A program made the translations under genes and the position numbers. Below, piece after piece: positions 24,637 through 63,900 of a DNA stretch of 64,000 nucleotides. Each line of letters starts with the position of its first letter. The first letter of the stretch is position 1. The DNA comes from Chrysaora quinquecirrha. Lineage: Eukaryota; Cnidaria; Scyphozoa; Semaeostomeae; Pelagiidae. The notes under the pieces were generated by a model. It made no database searches. It was given only the letters and a program-made list of their open reading frames with translations, and was not told the origin of the DNA. The DNA is taken from positions 648,501 to 712,500 of the forward strand of contig JACTAT010000285.1 in NCBI GenBank assembly GCA_014526335.1, in the 5' to 3' direction.

Positions 24637-26440
24637 TCAGTTGAATGAAAAAGCAAAAATTACCTATAAAATCGCCAAAAAGGCAAGTCTATAGCCTTGC
24701 CAAATTGTCAAAAACTGGGCAGAACCAGGGGCTTTGAAAACTCCCTTTTTTCGTCAAATATTCACAGTAAAACCCACCAAAGACCCCCTGAATCGCTTCC
24801 AGGGTGTTAAGAAGGTAATTTTAAATCAGAATTAGTTGAATGAAAGAGAAAAGATTTATCACAAAGAATCGCCAAAAAGGCAAGTCTATAGCCTTGCCAA
24901 ATTGTCAAAAACTGGGCAGAACCAGGGGCTTTGAAAACTCCCTTTTTTCGTCAAATATTCACAGTAAAACCCACCAAAGACCCCCTGAATCGCTTCCAGG
25001 GTGTTAAGAAGGTAATTTTAAATCAGAATTAGTTGAATGAAAGAGAAAAGATTTACCACAAAGAATCGCCAAAAAGGCAAGTGTATAGCCTTGCCAAATG
25101 GCCAAAAATTGGGCAAAATTAGGGTGTTTTGAAAACTCTCTTCTTTCGTCAACTATTCACAGTAAAACCCACCAAAGATCCCCTGAATCACTTCTAGGGG
25201 TAAAGAAGGTAATTTTCCATCAGAATTAGTTGAATGAAAGAGAAAAATTTTCCCTCAAAAAGTCGCCAAAAAGGCAAGTCTATAGCCTTGCCAATTTGCA
25301 AAAAATCGTGCAAAATCAGGGGTTTTGAAAACTCTCTTCTTTCGTCAAATATTCGCAGTAAAACCCACCAAAGACCCCCTGAATCGCTTCTAGGGGGTAA
25401 AGAAGGTAATTTTCCATCAGAGTTAGTTGAAAGAAAGAGAAAATATTTACCTCAAAAAATCGCCAAAAAGGCAAGTCTATAGGCTTGCCAAATTGTTGAA
25501 AATTGGGCAAAATCAGGGGTTTCGAAACTCCCTTTTCTCGTCAAATATTCACAGTAAAACCCACCAAAGACCCCCTGAATCGCCTCTAAGGGGTAGTAAA
25601 GGTAATTTTCCATCAGAATTAGTTGAATTAGGGAGAAAAAGTTTCCCTCAAAAAATCGCCAAAAAGGGAAGTCTATAGCCTTGCCAAATGGCAAAAATTT
25701 GGGCACAATCAAGGGTTTTGAAAACTCCCTTCTTTCGTCAAATATTCACAGTAAAACCCACCAAAGACCCCCTGAATCGGTTCTAGGGGGTAAAGAAGGT
25801 AATTTTCCATCAGAATTAGTTGAATGAAAGAGAAAAAATTTACCTCAAAAAATCGCCAAAAAGGCAAGTCTATAGCCTTGCCAAATTGCAAAAATTCGGG
25901 CAAAATCAGGGGTTTTGAAAACTCCCTTCTTTCGTCAAATATTCGCAGTAAAACCCACCAAAGACCCCCTGAATCGCTTCTAGGGGGTAAAGAAGATAAT
26001 TCTAAATTAGAATTAGTTGAATGAAAGAGAAAAAACTTTACCTCAAAAAATCGACAAAAAGGCAAGTCTATAGCCTTGCCAAATTGTCAAAAATTGGGCA
26101 AAATCAGGGGTTTTGAAAAACTCCCTTCTTTCGGCAAATATTTGCAGTAAAACCCACCAAAGACCCCCTGAATAGCTTCTAGGGGGTAAAGAAGGTAATT
26201 TACCATCAGAACTAGTTGAGTGAAAGAGAAAAAATTTCCTCAAAAAATCGCCAAAAAGGCAAGTCTATAGCTTTGCCAAATGGCCAAAAATTTGGCAAAA
26301 TCAGGGGTTTTTGAAAACTTCCTTTTTTCTTCGAAAATACTAAGGATAACCTACCAAAAACCGTCGTAATTGCTTTTATTAGAAAATAAAGTGATTTTCT
26401 ATCAGAATTGGTCGAATTAGGGAAAAAAGATAAAGGTAAG

Positions 26441-27684
26441 TCTTAGATTTTTGATGCTATCTTAGATTTTGAAGGGTTGAGGACCATTGATTTAGGAAAT
26501 TTTCTGCGACTCTTCCTTTTTGTGAAAAATTTGGTCGATTTTTTTGCTCAAATTTTTTATCAATTTTGTCACTAAAATGATATGGATGCTATCCCAAACA
26601 TGGTTAATAGGCTTAGCTTGAGCGATGCTATTTTAGAACCTTGCTACCGATGCTATCTTCAGATATAAAAGGATTTTTAGACCCCTTTAGTTTAGGTCAT
26701 TCTCCAAGATCTTCCCCATTAGGGGTTCACCAAGCGCTTCTGCATTATGCGTTATTGGCCCATTTTAATTCGTGATTTCGCGAAACGACAATTTTTACGC
26801 GTAAATGAGTGAATTTAAGCCCAACAGTGTACAGTGAAATGTCTTGTTATCGCTCGGGTTTTCGTGGTTTACAAATCTGTGGTACAATTGTGTGATTGGT
26901 GAGGGAAGGACGGTTTGGTTGTCCTGTTACCCATTAATCAATGTCCACCAACCATAATTCTCTCATTCGCGCATGCGATAAATTAATAGGCCTCCGAAAA
27001 TGTTATTTTTAGGTTTTTCAAGTTTTAGGTTCTTTCGAATTTTCAAAAGCCATTTTTTCTTTCTTTAAAATTGGTTAAAACTATACCTTAATCTAAAACT
27101 TAAGGTAATTAAACTAACGAGCTTACAAAAGGTACAGTATAAATCCTTTAGATAGATTAAATCCAAAGTCCGCCTTTAATATAAATTTTGCTCAAAATTT
27201 CGGGGAGAATCGCTTGGAGTTTCGTGCACGAGAAAATGAAGTTTTATCGCGCGCAATTGCGTGAATCATCGAAAAATTACGCATGATTGCGTGATTTCTT
27301 ACCCCCCTTGGGGGCCTCTTTGTAAAGCCTTGCCTTTTTGGACAAAAAATGAGTCGGTTTTCTAGTTGTACTTTCTTGAAAACACCTTTTCAAGGACAAG
27401 GGGAGTAAAAAATCCCCTCAATACTAAAATAAATGTGCTTAATCTAAATCTGGGGTCAAAATTTGGATACGAACAAATTTTCGTAAATTTTTGAAAAAAG
27501 GCTCTTAGTTGAAAAGGTGTATTGCTTTATCGATACTACGATCGTGTGAAACAACAGATTTAGAAACGAGAAAAGAGTCAGTTATGAAAAATTAGATTCC
27601 TCATTTTTTATTGCTTAATAATAACCATCATATTCAGTATAAAAATATTGTTCCAGATCTTCTCTAATCCGAAGAATTTTCTCT
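26441..27684. other. No gene seen; AT-rich sequence downstream of the ADH gene
   Basis: Between the decayed end of the satellite and the last exon of the alcohol dehydrogenase there is no recognisable coding sequence. A short phrase GATGCTAT recurs four times between 26450 and 26660. The part next to 27685 is probably the 3' untranslated region of the ADH gene. Confidence 0.6.
27607..27612 (-). terminator. Probable polyadenylation signal of the ADH gene
   Basis: On the minus strand this reads AATAAA, 73 nt after the TAA stop codon at 27685-27687. It is the first canonical signal downstream of the stop. Confidence 0.6.
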
Positions 27685-56122
<28,438 letters not shown>

Positions 56123-56485
56123 TGCAAAATTTCGTTAGAAATGTAATAAGACACCAAACAAACTCGCCGCACTCAAACTTGCAGAGTGGCAGAATGGGAG
56201 AAAGAAAAGAGAGCAAACTGCAACAACTTCACCAATTTATGAAAAAAATTGACCACGTGAGCAAGTGGCTATTTGCTTGGAATGGACCTTCGGAATGGAC
56301 GGGAACGGACCTTGCGTGGAACTTAGGAATGGACCCTGTCGAAATACAAGGAATGATGCTTTTTAAATTTACTGAAACTCAAACTCAATGGGGGCGACCA
56401 AACGACCGTCTATGAGTCATTAGAGTTTAGCTTCGTTTCTGTAAATGTTGAAAAAGTTACAAAACGAATTTTCTTAGAACTCACT

Positions 56486-56600
56486 TGAATACTGTAGACC
56501 TTGTCAAAGAGATCTGGGTCGGGCGTGACATTTTTCTGGGAAATGGTAGGCATATCGAGTAAGGGAATCCTCTCCACGGACAAGAAAGGAATTTTAATCG
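56486..56600 (-). other. Exon-like segment, minus-strand copy of an inverted pair
   Basis: On the minus strand it reads VERIPLLDMPTISQKN, then TPDPDLFDKVYSIQ, followed by a donor-like GTGAGT. A related segment in the opposite direction lies at 56875-56990. The protein family was not recognised. It lies about 360 bp upstream of the ADH start codon, so it could be an alternative first exon, part of a divergent gene or a duplicated fragment. Confidence 0.4.
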
Positions 56601-56874
56601 CTTCAGAGGAAGTAGTGCAGCAGATTTCACTCCAAATTCACGAATAATAGAAGAAAAGGACAGAGAAGGCATTTCGCATTTGCGACAGTAAATGTTTAAA
56701 ATATCTGCAGAAACGAAGGAAACACGATGCAAGGAACTCACAAAAAGGAAAATACTTAATTAAATGATTCCTAGAGCAGATAAACTCGGACTTGAATCCT
56801 GTCTTTCATTTTAACTCGCATTAAACGTGAGTTTGAAGCTAAATTTGCTGCAATATGCTGAATGATCACAATTT

Positions 56875-56990
56875 CGGTCTTTGTCCGTGGAGAGGATTCC
56901 CTTGCTTGACAACACTACCATTTTCCAGAAAAATTTCGCACCCGATCCAGATCTCTTTGAAAAGGTCAGCTATCTCAAGGGTCTCTTGAA
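56875..56990 (+). other. Exon-like segment, plus-strand copy of an inverted pair
   Basis: Reads VERIPLLDNTTIFQKN, then PDPDLFEKVSYLK, in the same frame relation to the DNA as the inverse copy. Differences between the copies often preserve the amino acid, as expected if they were once coding. No donor follows directly. Confidence 0.35.
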
Positions 56991-57107
56991 CTTTTGGCTT
57001 TCTCACAGAAAATGTGTGTATACAACGGTGTTAAGCATAAGGGGCCTGGTTAAACTAGGAGACATGTCGCGCGCGACATTGATGTCCCTTCAGTGTCTCC
57101 CAGTTTA

Positions 57108-57488
57108 CCCAGGGGGGGGGGGGTACTCATTAACTTTCAATACGGGGGGTCCATGCCAATATTTGGAGTCCGGAATCTTAAGCTTATTCAATATTTGGGA
57201 TCTGCGAATTATAATATGGAAAAATTCAATATTTGGGGTCCACAAATCTGAAGGAAGAATCTTTCGATTTGGTACGATTCATTACAATGACCCATTCAAC
57301 TGCCAAGAGCTTATAAATAGTAAATTGTCATGAAACTGATGGCTAAACCCGAGAAAACATTTTAGGTGTCCAAAAATAGATAGCAATATTTGGGGTCTCC
57401 AAAACATTAAACTCAATAATTGGGGGTCTGCAAGGAAATAGTGGCATGGACCCCCCCCCGTATTGAAAGTTAATGAGTACCCCCTGGG
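57108..57488. mobile_element. MITE, 381 bp, with 8-bp target duplication CCAGTTTA
   Basis: Inverted ends: CCCAGGGGG...TACTCATTAACTTTC and GAAAGTTAATGAGTA...CCCCCTGGG, continuing through GTCCATGCCA on each side. CCAGTTTA flanks both ends (57100-57107 and 57489-57496). The interior has repeated CAATATTTGGGGTC motifs. Confidence 0.85.
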
Positions 57489-57565
57489 CCAGTTTAGCCA
57501 CCTCGGAAACTTTGTGGCACGCAGAACAATTCTTGTCTCCGGGACATGCAAATGACCTACATCAC

Positions 57566-57696
57566 ATCAAATCAAATCAATTCAAATCAAATCAAATCAA
57601 TCAAATCAAATCAAATCAAATCAAATCAAATCAAATCAAATCAAATCAAATCAAATCAAATCAAATCAAATCAAATCAAATCAAATCAAATCAAAC
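57566..57696. repeat. AATCA pentanucleotide microsatellite
   Basis: About 26 nearly perfect copies of AATCA with two early interruptions. Confidence 0.95.
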
Positions 57697-58027
57697 TGAC
57701 TCACAACTTCAATGCTGAAGTAGGACATGACTTGAAACGAAAACAAACCAAATCAAGAAACTCTTCAACTGAAATCTCAGAAACTTTATCCGTTTTGTAA
57801 CTTCAACAAAAATACCTTTCTATCCTGTTTTAAAATATTTGTAAAATCATATATAATGAGGGTCGGTTAGTGGATTTAAATGTTCCCCTGTTTCTTGACA
57901 AAACCACCTTGTTCTCTGAAGATTTGATGGATTGTAGAAATAGGTTGACTTTTTAGGAAGCGAGGCTACTTTTGTGTTGCTTACTTGCCTCTTCAGCATG
58001 GTAATACCTATGTTAGTTAACTGCTCT

Positions 58028-58315
58028 CAGGGACGCCGGAGAGGGGGGCGCGGAGGCAAGCGCCCCTCCTGCCCTTCCTCAAGGGCGGCAAGGGGGCAAT
58101 AGTGCCCTTTCAATGTAAAACGATAATTGACTTTGACAACGCTAAATACGATATTTCGCCATAATTATGCCATTCGAAATGTGTGCATGTGGAGACATAG
58201 CCAAAAATTGTCGTATAAAAAACATGAAAGTACCACCAAACCCCCTAATTTTTTACCTCAATTGCCCTTACGTTCCTGGTCGCCCTCTTGCCCTACCATC
58301 GCTCCGGCGTCCCTG
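58028..58315. mobile_element. Non-autonomous hAT element, 288 bp, target duplication ACTGCTCT
   Basis: The inverted ends CAGGGACGCCGGAG and CTCCGGCGTCCCTG are perfect over 14 bp and flanked by ACTGCTCT on both sides (58020-58027, 58316-58323). The left part is GC-rich (GGGGGGCGCGGAGGC), unlike its surroundings. Confidence 0.88.
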
Positions 58316-58323
58316 ACTGCTCT

Positions 58324-59828
58324 GTCGCACTATACAATGTTTTTGGTCACCGTATTGATCTTTCAATTTGTAGGACTATTTTTCAGATTGATAGTCAAGC
58401 GAATTGATAGGGATGATTTTATCTGATCCCTGTTTCCTGATGTTCCCTTTTAATTTTGGCTTTGTTCCCTCGATACATTTCGCATGTTCCCATGGTCCTT
58501 GGAATCCCTAAACGACCCTCTGTAATGGAGCCGGGTTTTGAAATATAGAAAACACTACGTTTGGCATAAATATTTTATTGTTTCCAATATGGTCATCGTT
58601 GTTAAATAAACTAATATAATATCATATAATATATTCTCAAATATCATCATTCTGTAACTTTACGTAAATTACAGGTTTCAATTACGTTATTCTCTGGTGG
58701 GGTGCCCCAAGGAGCCTCTAGTCATTCCTTAGCCTAGCCGTACCACAATGGCTGAGGAACAATCACCTTCTTAATCTCATTCAATGTGTTCCAAAGAAGA
58801 TTTTCGTACCAAGCTTCAGGGCATGTGGACCTGAAAACTCCTTTTTTGAATTTTTCTAAATTTTTACTGGAATTTTTTGGTCATGTGAAATCATCGAGTT
58901 ATCTGATTTGAAAAAATTTTGCTTCTGAAGTAAGATCAATACCTCAGGAAAAAAGGGTGCCAGTTTCTTGCTTATGGGAGAAGTATTCTGTTCTACACAG
59001 TCTTTTTACTGACAGTGGTCATTTTTTGCATTTCTGCAGTCAGGAATGAAAGGGTTAAAACAAAACTTTGAGGCCGTCATTCATTTACGTTCTGGATTAC
59101 ACAACCCTTTCGGCAAAATTCGAAATAGCTCAACGAAAATAGAACTAAAAATCCCTCTTTTTCGTTCAATGTCTAACGAAATTGTGATATTAAAAGTAAA
59201 TACACTTATTTCCATAAACATAGACATTTCATAATTCAGCGGCAAGTCTTGGCTATCAATGACAGTACAATGGAAAACGGTGTACCTACCCTAAACAAAA
59301 GCGTTGAGTCGTCGTGGTACTTATTGATTGTATTATCCGTTAAAGGAGACAAGCTATTGGGAAATCCGAGCAACAAAAAAAAAAAGATTTGACGATATGA
59401 ACGAATTCTTGAATTCTGCATAAATCACTAAAAGCTCTACAGCTATGCTGTAGCAATAAAAACGAAGTTCTTAACTCTATAATCTTCACTTTATACTTTA
59501 TTAGTCGTTGTCTATATACAGAATAAGTTTAACGGAGTACTTTCAACATGCCAAGTGTCGAAACAGAGCAGAACATCTTTTGATCTTCATTCAATCCTGA
59601 CTAAACCAATGCAGCTTTACTTGACTTTCGATAACAAACAGAGCTTCAAATATCAAAGCTTAACCAAAAAGTTGAACTGAAAGAAAAAATGATAAGCAGT
59701 TACATTTGCAACATTCTACAGAAGGTATGTTGTTCTAACGACATCAGGAAAGAGGTCGGGCTGATCAAAGTTTACGTCAAAGTAGTCGAGGGGTGTACCA
59801 CTTCATAAATCTCGTATACGTACGTACA
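58324..59828. other. No gene seen
   Basis: AT-rich intergenic sequence. The short ORFs have no recognisable domain. Confidence 0.5.
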
Positions 59829-59836
59829 CCTTGACG

Positions 59837-60144
59837 CCCGGGGGGGGGGGTACTTCATTGTTCAAGAGACTAGACGTGCCGCCCAGTTTTTCCAAACCCA
59901 CCCATGTCTACCGATAAATTCTGTTTGTCGTGGTACCCATGTGTAGAAAAAACAACGAAATTTTTTACCCATTTGTACCAATATCTCAAATGTTAATGCA
60001 TGTCTAAAATGTTATATATTTTGCTACCCATGTGTAGAGATTCTTTACGAAAAACCAACCCATGTGTAGGGAAATTGGCGCTGAAAAAGTTACCCATTTG
60101 GGCGGCACGTCTAGTATACTGAACAATGGAAGTACCCCCCCGGG
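59837..60144. mobile_element. MITE, 308 bp, with 8-bp target duplication CCTTGACG
   Basis: Inverted ends CCCGGGGGGG...TACTTCATTGTTC and GAACAATGGAAGTA...CCCCGGG, then inverted GACGTGCCGCCCA on the inside. CCTTGACG flanks both ends (59829-59836, 60145-60152). Same family as 48619-48912. The interior has several ACCCATGTGTAG motifs. Confidence 0.88.
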
Positions 60145-60677
60145 CCTTGACGATAAATCTCCATTAATCTTACAGATCTCTTACTCTTATACAATCCTAT
60201 AAATCCTATACATCCTTTTAGCAACTGCGCATGTGCACAAGTCTTGATTCGCCCGAGCATGACTATAATATGCTAGGTTTTCTGACTAGAGATGAAACAC
60301 AAAAGAAGACAGACATGTGCTTCGAACAGAATACAAATCCGAAGAGTGAGACGTTAGGCCTACCACAAGATAAATAATCATGGTAACGCCAGGGGATCTG
60401 GCACTGGTAATCCAGCTTTGAAATAACAATATTACAATGACCTTGCTAGACAACGAACGAAGGAAAAGTGAGTTTGTGTTCGAGACTGAATCTAGTAACT
60501 TTTACATTCATTATGAAATAAATTTTTGCAAGGCAAGCTTCAAAATACCTACAAAAAATTGAGAAATCCCAACAAAAATCTTTGTAAATCTCAATAACTC
60601 TAATAAATCTGACCACACAAGACAATTTATAAATTCCATAAAGCCATTCGTAGCAGTGACACACCCCTTGTTTGTTA

Positions 60678-61287
60678 CAGGGTGGCCCAAAAAAAGGGAC
60701 CCCTATCTAAATAATTTATTAATAATTTATTCTTAAGTTGGAATTTCATGAAATTAATACTACATGATATTCAACTCAAGTGAGATGTTTCGTGTAAATA
60801 TCATGATGATATGGGTTAGTATCTCTGAATAAATTGACTTTAAAACTTTACAATCCAAAAACGTACTGTAACAAAATATGCAACTTTATACCCTTACGTA
60901 ATCCTTACGCAATAAGGCAGAAAAATCAATAACACATTCTTTCAGTCAAATGATATTCAAAATGTCCTCAATCTTGCTCAATACACTTTTCTAATATGAC
61001 TGACCATACATTAATGGTCGTGACAATTTTACTCTGGGATAGTGATTCTCCTTCAGGCACGATTGCAGTACAGTAAGCAATGATGGAATATAAACAGCTG
61101 GTTTTTGGACATCATGAATTTAATGTCCCATTGCGCCGAGATGGAAGCTCTTATCACCAACATATTTCTACACGATAGCGCACTTGACTTGAATATTACC
61201 TGGTATAAATTTGATAAAATTCCTCCTTGAGAAAATTTATACAGAAATTATTTACCTAAGGGGGTCCCTTTTTTTTGGGCCACCCTG
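60678..61287. mobile_element. Tc1/mariner-type MITE, 610 bp, TA target duplication
   Basis: Left end CAGGGTGGCCCAAAAAAAGG and right end CCTTTTTTTTGGGCCACCCTG are inverted and flanked by TA on both sides (60676-60677, 61288-61289). No transposase ORF remains. Confidence 0.88.
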
Positions 61288-61289
61288 TA

Positions 61290-62170
61290 TATTCTCTGCC
61301 TTTTGCAGACTGTCTAAACGTCGCTCTTAAGTGGGGGAATCTTTTCGTGGATACATGGAATCACAGATTGGTTTGAAAATTCGAAGAGAAATTCATGCGA
61401 ATGTATTGGCTCTATTAATTCCTTGGTTACTAAGAAAGCTATATTTTTCAATGAATGTCTGGGGTGGTACTAGGTTTTTGTGAAAATGCAGCATTTTTGT
61501 CTATTTTTTGCTTGCTTGATTTTTACGTTCAATCCGACTGTCTTAATAACATATTTAGCTGATATTCTTAGGGCTTTTGAAAAGGCCAGCCTAAGCTTGT
61601 TCTTAATTTGTTCTTAAAATCCGGGCAAATTCCAGGCTCGTGTTCTTATAAAATTGTTTTTATACAAAAAAGAGTGTATTAGTATTCCCGCCTCAAAGGC
61701 ACATGCGTTCTTCTTAGCTACCGCATCCCACAAACTTATTAAGACTCCCACTCTTCGCAAACAGCAGCAACAAAAACAATACCCAAAAGCTGTTTGTTCA
61801 GAGTAATTTGAGAGTCCAACATAGACTCAATAGCGATAACTACGTTCCCAGCGTTGCGTGCGGTAAAAATCAACTGCACGATACTGCACACACAACTTAA
61901 TAATGCATTAGTGCGGTTCTGGCACCCTGGATTTCGGGAATTGAATATACTATCATTTGGTTATTTTTGAAAAACAATGTCACCAATGCATAGCTAAATC
62001 ACCCTACCTAATATCAATAATGAAATAAAACAAATCGAAGGATTAGAATGTTATTCCTAGTGAGCTTACTATACCTAATTCATGCATAATAAAGAAGCGT
62101 CGAGTGATGGACCAAGGTCAGGCTACTTTGCTTTGTGGGACCTTGGGTCTTAGGTAAGGCTGGCATTCCT
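61290..62170. other. No gene seen
   Basis: Intergenic sequence; nothing recognised. Confidence 0.5.
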
Positions 62171-62179
62171 TAATACCGT

Positions 62180-62450
62180 AAATCCTCTAATAACCCCCAA
62201 CCTCCGAATAAGCCCCCCCCCCTCGAATAAGCCCCCACCTAAAAATTCATTTTTCGAATAAGCCCCCATGAATTCAACCAATAATCAGCCATTGGCTGTT
62301 GGCAAGTAGCTGGTTTTGATTATAGAATACAGATAAGTTATCTTTTTTTCTCTCTGCTATTCTGTCGAAAACACACTGAAACTATAGAACTTTGAAATAA
62401 GCCCCCCCCCCTCGAACAAGCCCCCACCGAAAATATTCTTTTTTGCAAAT
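62180..62450. repeat. AATAAGCCCCC-type interspersed repeat, copy 2
   Basis: Starts TACCGTAAATCCTC and contains repeated GAATAAGCCCCC and an AATCAGCCATTGG phrase shared with 43960-44222. The C runs differ in length. Confidence 0.5.
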
Positions 62451-63460
62451 ACGATGATTATATTAACAAAATTAGGCTGAAAGTTCCTTATACTTTTCCT
62501 TCATGTCGTGAAATTATATGAATCATGGTTTGAACGCTTATTTTTACAGCAGATTTGATAAAATTTTCTTCAATTTGCCATAGTTAATATGGTTTTGCAA
62601 TTAGAATAATAACTTTGAGATGGTAAGTTATCAGTTATCTCAGTTAACCAGATTTTTTACGATAATTTTTATGTCTTATTTGTACGACGACACTCCTTAC
62701 TGTGTAGTAAGTCATTATTAGTAAATTGAAAAATTAGTAAATTGGTACGATGGGAAATATGTTATAAAGATCTAGCAAGGAAATTCTGGGAATAATTTCC
62801 TTAGTTTCGAGAATTCAACTAGTTCAAAGTAAAAGCAAAGCCCGAAAGGTACTGCACAAAATAAGTAAATAATAAGGAAATCATTCCCAGAATTCCCCAC
62901 AAAAATCCTTAGTAAAAGTTTGCAAAGCTTTTGTTATCACATAGGGCCCCAATTGCCCATCTTCAAAAGGACAAAATGTATTGGAAGCCCACAGTATAAG
63001 ACCCCAGTTACAATATGCTGGCATGATATCGTTGCGTTTTGATATTTGTGCCGTCATAAGACTTTTCCAAGCAGTTATACTGAGCGCAGCGTCAGGGTTT
63101 TCATAACGATCAATGCAATTACATTGAGACGCCACGGCAGCTCCTTCGCAGATTTGCTTCGCATCTGTTTTGCGAAACAATAGAAAAACAAGGTTTCGGA
63201 GCGTCATATATCGGATTGGCATGATTACACTGTGTCGCTGCGTCGCGTCTTGATTTTCATATCACCTCCAGAGCGCCATGATTCTCAAGATGATTTGCGG
63301 AGCGCCATTTACCGGATTGGGTCGTCATAGTGTAACTGGAAGCCCAATCCGATACGAAATTCATGGCAAGACGAGGCATGCCGGCATAGTCTAGCTTGGC
63401 CCTAAAACAGACGGAGAATATTGAAGTTATATTACCTAAGTTAGCAAGAACATGAAACCG
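62451..63460. other. Probable 3' side of the PKI gene, no other gene seen
   Basis: Immediately downstream of the PKI stop on the minus strand. A 113-codon minus-strand ORF (63222-62881) has no recognisable domain and unusual Cys/Trp content; I do not support it as a gene. Confidence 0.4.
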
Positions 63461-63694
63461 TCAATTGCTACTTGATGCCCCTTCAGGGTTTTTTTGAGTC
63501 CGGCTTTGGTTGTCCTGTGATCCACTTATATTTAAAGTTCCAAGTTCTTGTGGTAACGCTGATGTATCTGCGCAAACTTGTCCCTCGGTTAAAATATCAC
63601 CCATTGCATTTCTTCGGCCAGTTCGTCCGCTGGTTACAAATGACGTCATCATAGTTTTCTCTGCTCCTGCGTTTGCGTTCCCGGCATCAGACAT
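63461..63694 (-). CDS. cAMP-dependent protein kinase inhibitor (PKI) homologue
   Basis: 77-residue protein, about the length of vertebrate PKI (about 76). Residues 19-30 carry the pseudosubstrate FVTSGRTGRRNA, in which the arginine triad and the phenylalanine upstream of it match the family; PKI binds the PKA catalytic subunit through this segment and blocks it. Residues 47-56 (LPQELGTLNI) match the spacing of the leucine-rich nuclear export signal by which PKI carries the kinase out of the nucleus. The C-terminus is polar and Ser/Asn-rich. The reading frame is intact from ATG to TGA in one exon. The start codon lies in the first copy of a 109-bp tandem duplication, so an upstream ATG with the same context exists. 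Family assignment is strong; expression was not tested. Confidence 0.88.
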   Translation of the reverse strand: MSDAGNANAGAEKTMMTSFVTSGRTGRRNAMGDILTEGQVCADTSALPQELGTLNISGSQDNQSRTQKNPEGASSSN

Positions 63695-63900
63695 TAGAAC
63701 AAATCAACGATACCTGAGAGAAGAAAACCGATTATGGATTAATGAAAATAGATCTGGATTGACCGGATTCATTATAGGTTTGCAGCTTCACGGCATCAGA
63801 CATTAGAACAAATCAACGATACCTGAGAGAAGAGAAACGATTATGGATTAACAAAAATAGATCTGGATTGACTGGATTCATTATAGGTTTGCAGCTTCAC
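63683..63900. repeat. 109-bp tandem duplication over the PKI start region
   Basis: GGCATCAGACATTAGAACAA begins at 63683 and again at 63792, and the copies run on almost identically to about 63900 (a few substitutions, e.g. GAAAACCG against GAGAAACG). The first four codons of PKI (MSDA) are included in both copies. Confidence 0.93.
63732..63803 (-). other. Upstream ORF created by the duplication (23 codons)
   Basis: The second copy of the PKI start region gives ATG at 63803, reading MSDAVKLQTYNESGQSRSIF and three more residues to TAA at 63732. If the transcript extends this far, it would be an upstream ORF ahead of the PKI start at 63694. Confidence 0.5.

Larger units (their letters stand above)
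3313..26440. repeat. 197-bp satellite array, about 117 tandem units
   Basis: One continuous head-to-tail array. The unit carries landmarks that recur every 197 bp: TATAGCCTTGCCAAATGGC, then TTTTGAAAAC, TTTCGTCAAATATTCACAG, AAACCCACCAAAGACCCC, ATCAGAATTAGTTGAAT and CCTCAAAAAATCGCC. Because 197 is not a multiple of three, reading frame changes in every unit and the recurring 60-83-codon ORFs on both strands are by-products, not genes. The left part (to about 19.7 kb) is more homogeneous; the right part (19.7-26.3 kb) uses different variants (AAATTGTC, AAATTGC in place of AAATGGC). The last unit (about 26270-26440) is strongly decayed, as expected at an array edge. Centromeric or other chromosomal function is possible but not shown. 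Confidence 0.95.

Noticed and set aside
3858..26243. Many 60-166-codon ORFs on both strands with similar proteins (SNIHSKTHQRPPES..., KAIDLPFWRFFE...)
   Set aside because: They recur with the 197-bp satellite period, which is not a multiple of three, occur on both strands of the same DNA and end at the repeat's own stops. The longer ones are fusions made by indels.
3313..26440. CRISPR-like repeat array
   Set aside because: Units are contiguous 197-bp monomers without unique spacers, in an animal genome.
62881..63222. 113-codon minus-strand ORF
   Set aside because: No recognisable domain, no splice or homology support; lies in the likely 3' region of the PKI gene.
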